A stretch of 64,000 nucleotides of DNA from Sciscionella marina DSM 45152. GTDB taxonomy: Bacteria; Actinomycetota; Actinomycetes; Mycobacteriales; Pseudonocardiaceae. The notes under the pieces are model-generated. The model made no database searches. It had not been told where the DNA came from and saw only the letters and a list, made by a program, of their open reading frames with translations. The stretch's first letter is position 1. Each line of letters opens with the position of its first letter. This document shows, in pieces, positions 62,943-64,000 of this stretch. Both the position numbers and the translations under genes were made by a program. The stretch lies in the NCBI RefSeq assembly GCF_000379465.1, contig NZ_KB905395.1, positions 20,272 through 84,271 on the forward strand. The letters run 5' to 3'.

Positions 62943-63007
62943 TCAGCGAACAATGACGTCCAACCCTATGACCCATGTTGCGGGGCAGGAGGTTGACTAC
63001 ACGTGTC

Positions 63008-63964
63008 TCACACGATGGGTTTGGCGGCCTGGCTCCTTCGACGCCAGTCCGACGGCGTGACGTTCCGGGCGCGTTTGAAGGCAACACTGAACGCGAAGGG
63101 GTCTTGATATCCGACGTTTTTGGCGACCCTGGCGATCGGCGTATTGGTGTCCCGTAGCTGATCGGCGGCGATCGTCATCCGCCATGTTGTGAGGTATGAG
63201 ATCGGGGGTTCACCGACGACGTCGGTGAACCGCGCAGCAAATGCGGCGCGGGACATGCCGATCTTGGCTGCCAAGGCACCGACTGTCCATGGATGTTGGA
63301 GATTCTCGTGTAGGAGGAAGAGTGCATCGCCGATGTCGGGATCGGTCAGGGCTTGACACCAGGCTGGCAGGCTCGCATCGCCGTGCGTGATCCACTCCCG
63401 GAGTGCGACAACGAGGAGTAGGTCGAGGAGACGGCGCAGGACGGCGTCTTGACCGGGTTTGGTCAGGCGAGCTTCGGCTGTGATCAACTTGAGTATCTGC
63501 GCGGTCCTCGCTCCAGCGGGCACGACCGCGAGTTCTGGGAGCATCTCCAGGAGGCGATCTGCGACATCGCCGGTGAGTTGGTAGGTGCCACGAATCATGA
63601 TCGAGGCTCCCGGCGAATCAGCGCCATAGGTGCGCGCGGCAACCGCGGCGTGGTCGGGCGACACTTCGCCTTCACCTGCGAGGTACTTGCGTCCGTTGCG
63701 GATGACGTACTGTTCTGGCGTGTCCGGGCTGTCGGCGATTGTGTAGTGCTCGATCCGGGTGATGAGTGCCACGTCCTCGACGTCGAGTGACCTGGCCACC
63801 TTGGTGTCGTCGAGTCGGACGACGGCCGACCCACGTAACACGGTCACCAGGGTGAGCGATGGCGCGTCACTATAGGTCATCGACCACGGCGGCGGGTGGA
63901 TGAGTTGCCGCACCTGCGCGCCCTCGGCTTGCGCGCGGAAGAGAAGGTCGCTGAGAACGTCCAT
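63008..63964 (-). CDS. AraC-family regulator with cupin sensor domain
   Basis: A 318-residue regulator. The N-terminal cupin-type domain (about 15-200) includes SLTLVTVLRGSAVVRLDD and ALITRIEHYTIAD. The C-terminal AraC domain has two helix-turn-helix units: WTVGALAAKIGMSRAAFAARF and TPIARVAKNVGYQDPFAFSVAFKRA, ending TPSDWRRR. It is likely to sense a small molecule and control a neighbouring gene or pathway outside the window. It is transcribed towards, and converges with, the PAS/GAF-like gene. The start ATG 63964 has a GGAG upstream, and the gene is complete. Confidence 0.9.
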   Translation of the reverse strand: MDVLSDLLFRAQAEGAQVRQLIHPPPWSMTYSDAPSLTLVTVLRGSAVVRLDDTKVARSLDVEDVALITRIEHYTIADSPDTPEQYVIRNGRKYLAGEGEVSPDHAAVAARTYGADSPGASIMIRGTYQLTGDVADRLLEMLPELAVVPAGARTAQILKLITAEARLTKPGQDAVLRRLLDLLLVVALREWITHGDASLPAWCQALTDPDIGDALFLLHENLQHPWTVGALAAKIGMSRAAFAARFTDVVGEPPISYLTTWRMTIAADQLRDTNTPIARVAKNVGYQDPFAFSVAFKRARNVTPSDWRRRSQAAKPIV

Positions 63965-64000
63965 GCTCCAACCTTAAGACGCCTGCAAAGGAATCTTCGA

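Noticed and set aside
1..64000. CRISPR arrays, rRNA and tRNA genes
   Set aside because: No regularly spaced direct repeats of 25-37 bases and no recognisable rRNA segments or tRNA cloverleaf with TTCGANNC arm were found on reading.

Overview
The window is high-GC actinobacterial DNA and looks like part of a conjugative plasmid or integrative conjugative element of a Nocardia- or Mycobacterium-like organism (Mycobacteriales). Pointers to that group are two DUF4192 genes, an SCO6880-type transfer protein, a DUF4913 gene, an XRE / ImmA-IrrE / MAB_1171c-like cluster, EspR-like regulators, and a perfect mycobacterial-type LexA box (TCGAAC-N4-GTTCGA). No rRNA, tRNA or CRISPR array was seen. The species cannot be fixed from the sequence alone.

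Layout. 1-5.3 kb: a partial gene, a GntR regulator, a lipoprotein, a probable replication initiator with iteron-like palindromes inside its own coding sequence, a dead tyrosine-integrase relic and a GNAT-like protein. 6-9.5 kb: DUF4192 region with a duplicated leader and a frameshifted second DUF4192 copy. 9.5-15.8 kb: mobilisation block with three consecutive hairpins (candidate oriT), a MobC-like protein, a relaxase, and a protein with two DnaB-N-like domains but no helicase motor. 15.8-27.7 kb: accessory segment with an AT-richer HEPN-type gene cut by one stop codon, and an error-prone polymerase gene (dnaE2) split by a 5.3-kb Tn554-like transposon bounded by 11-bp inverted repeats. The orphaned 5' end of dnaE2 still carries its LexA box.

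27.8-49.8 kb: one co-directional minus-strand transfer operon, read from 49.8 kb leftwards: small P-loop protein, pilin-like protein, VirB6/TrbL-like protein, SCO6880-type protein, VirB4-like ATPase, VirD4-like coupling protein, DUF4913 protein, a small conserved protein, a giant (~3,970 aa) methyltransferase-helicase, a lipoprotein, and a transglycosylase-NlpC/P60 cell-wall hydrolase. With the relaxase block this is a complete-looking DNA-transfer apparatus.

49.9-64 kb: cargo. It holds a PAPS-reductase-like pseudogene split by an insert carrying a CmoM-like methyltransferase; secreted proteins (His-rich protein, L,D-transpeptidase, S53 protease, alpha/beta hydrolase); regulators; and an XRE / ImmA-IrrE / membrane-protein operon divergent from a diguanylate cyclase with paired operator-like repeats. 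The window ends with a PAS/GAF-like protein and an AraC regulator.

Many genes carry single-base lesions (dnaE2, second DUF4192, transposon passenger, PAPS-like gene, HEPN gene, possibly the start of the giant gene). Either accessory genes are decaying or the assembly has indel errors. This should be settled before functional conclusions are drawn.
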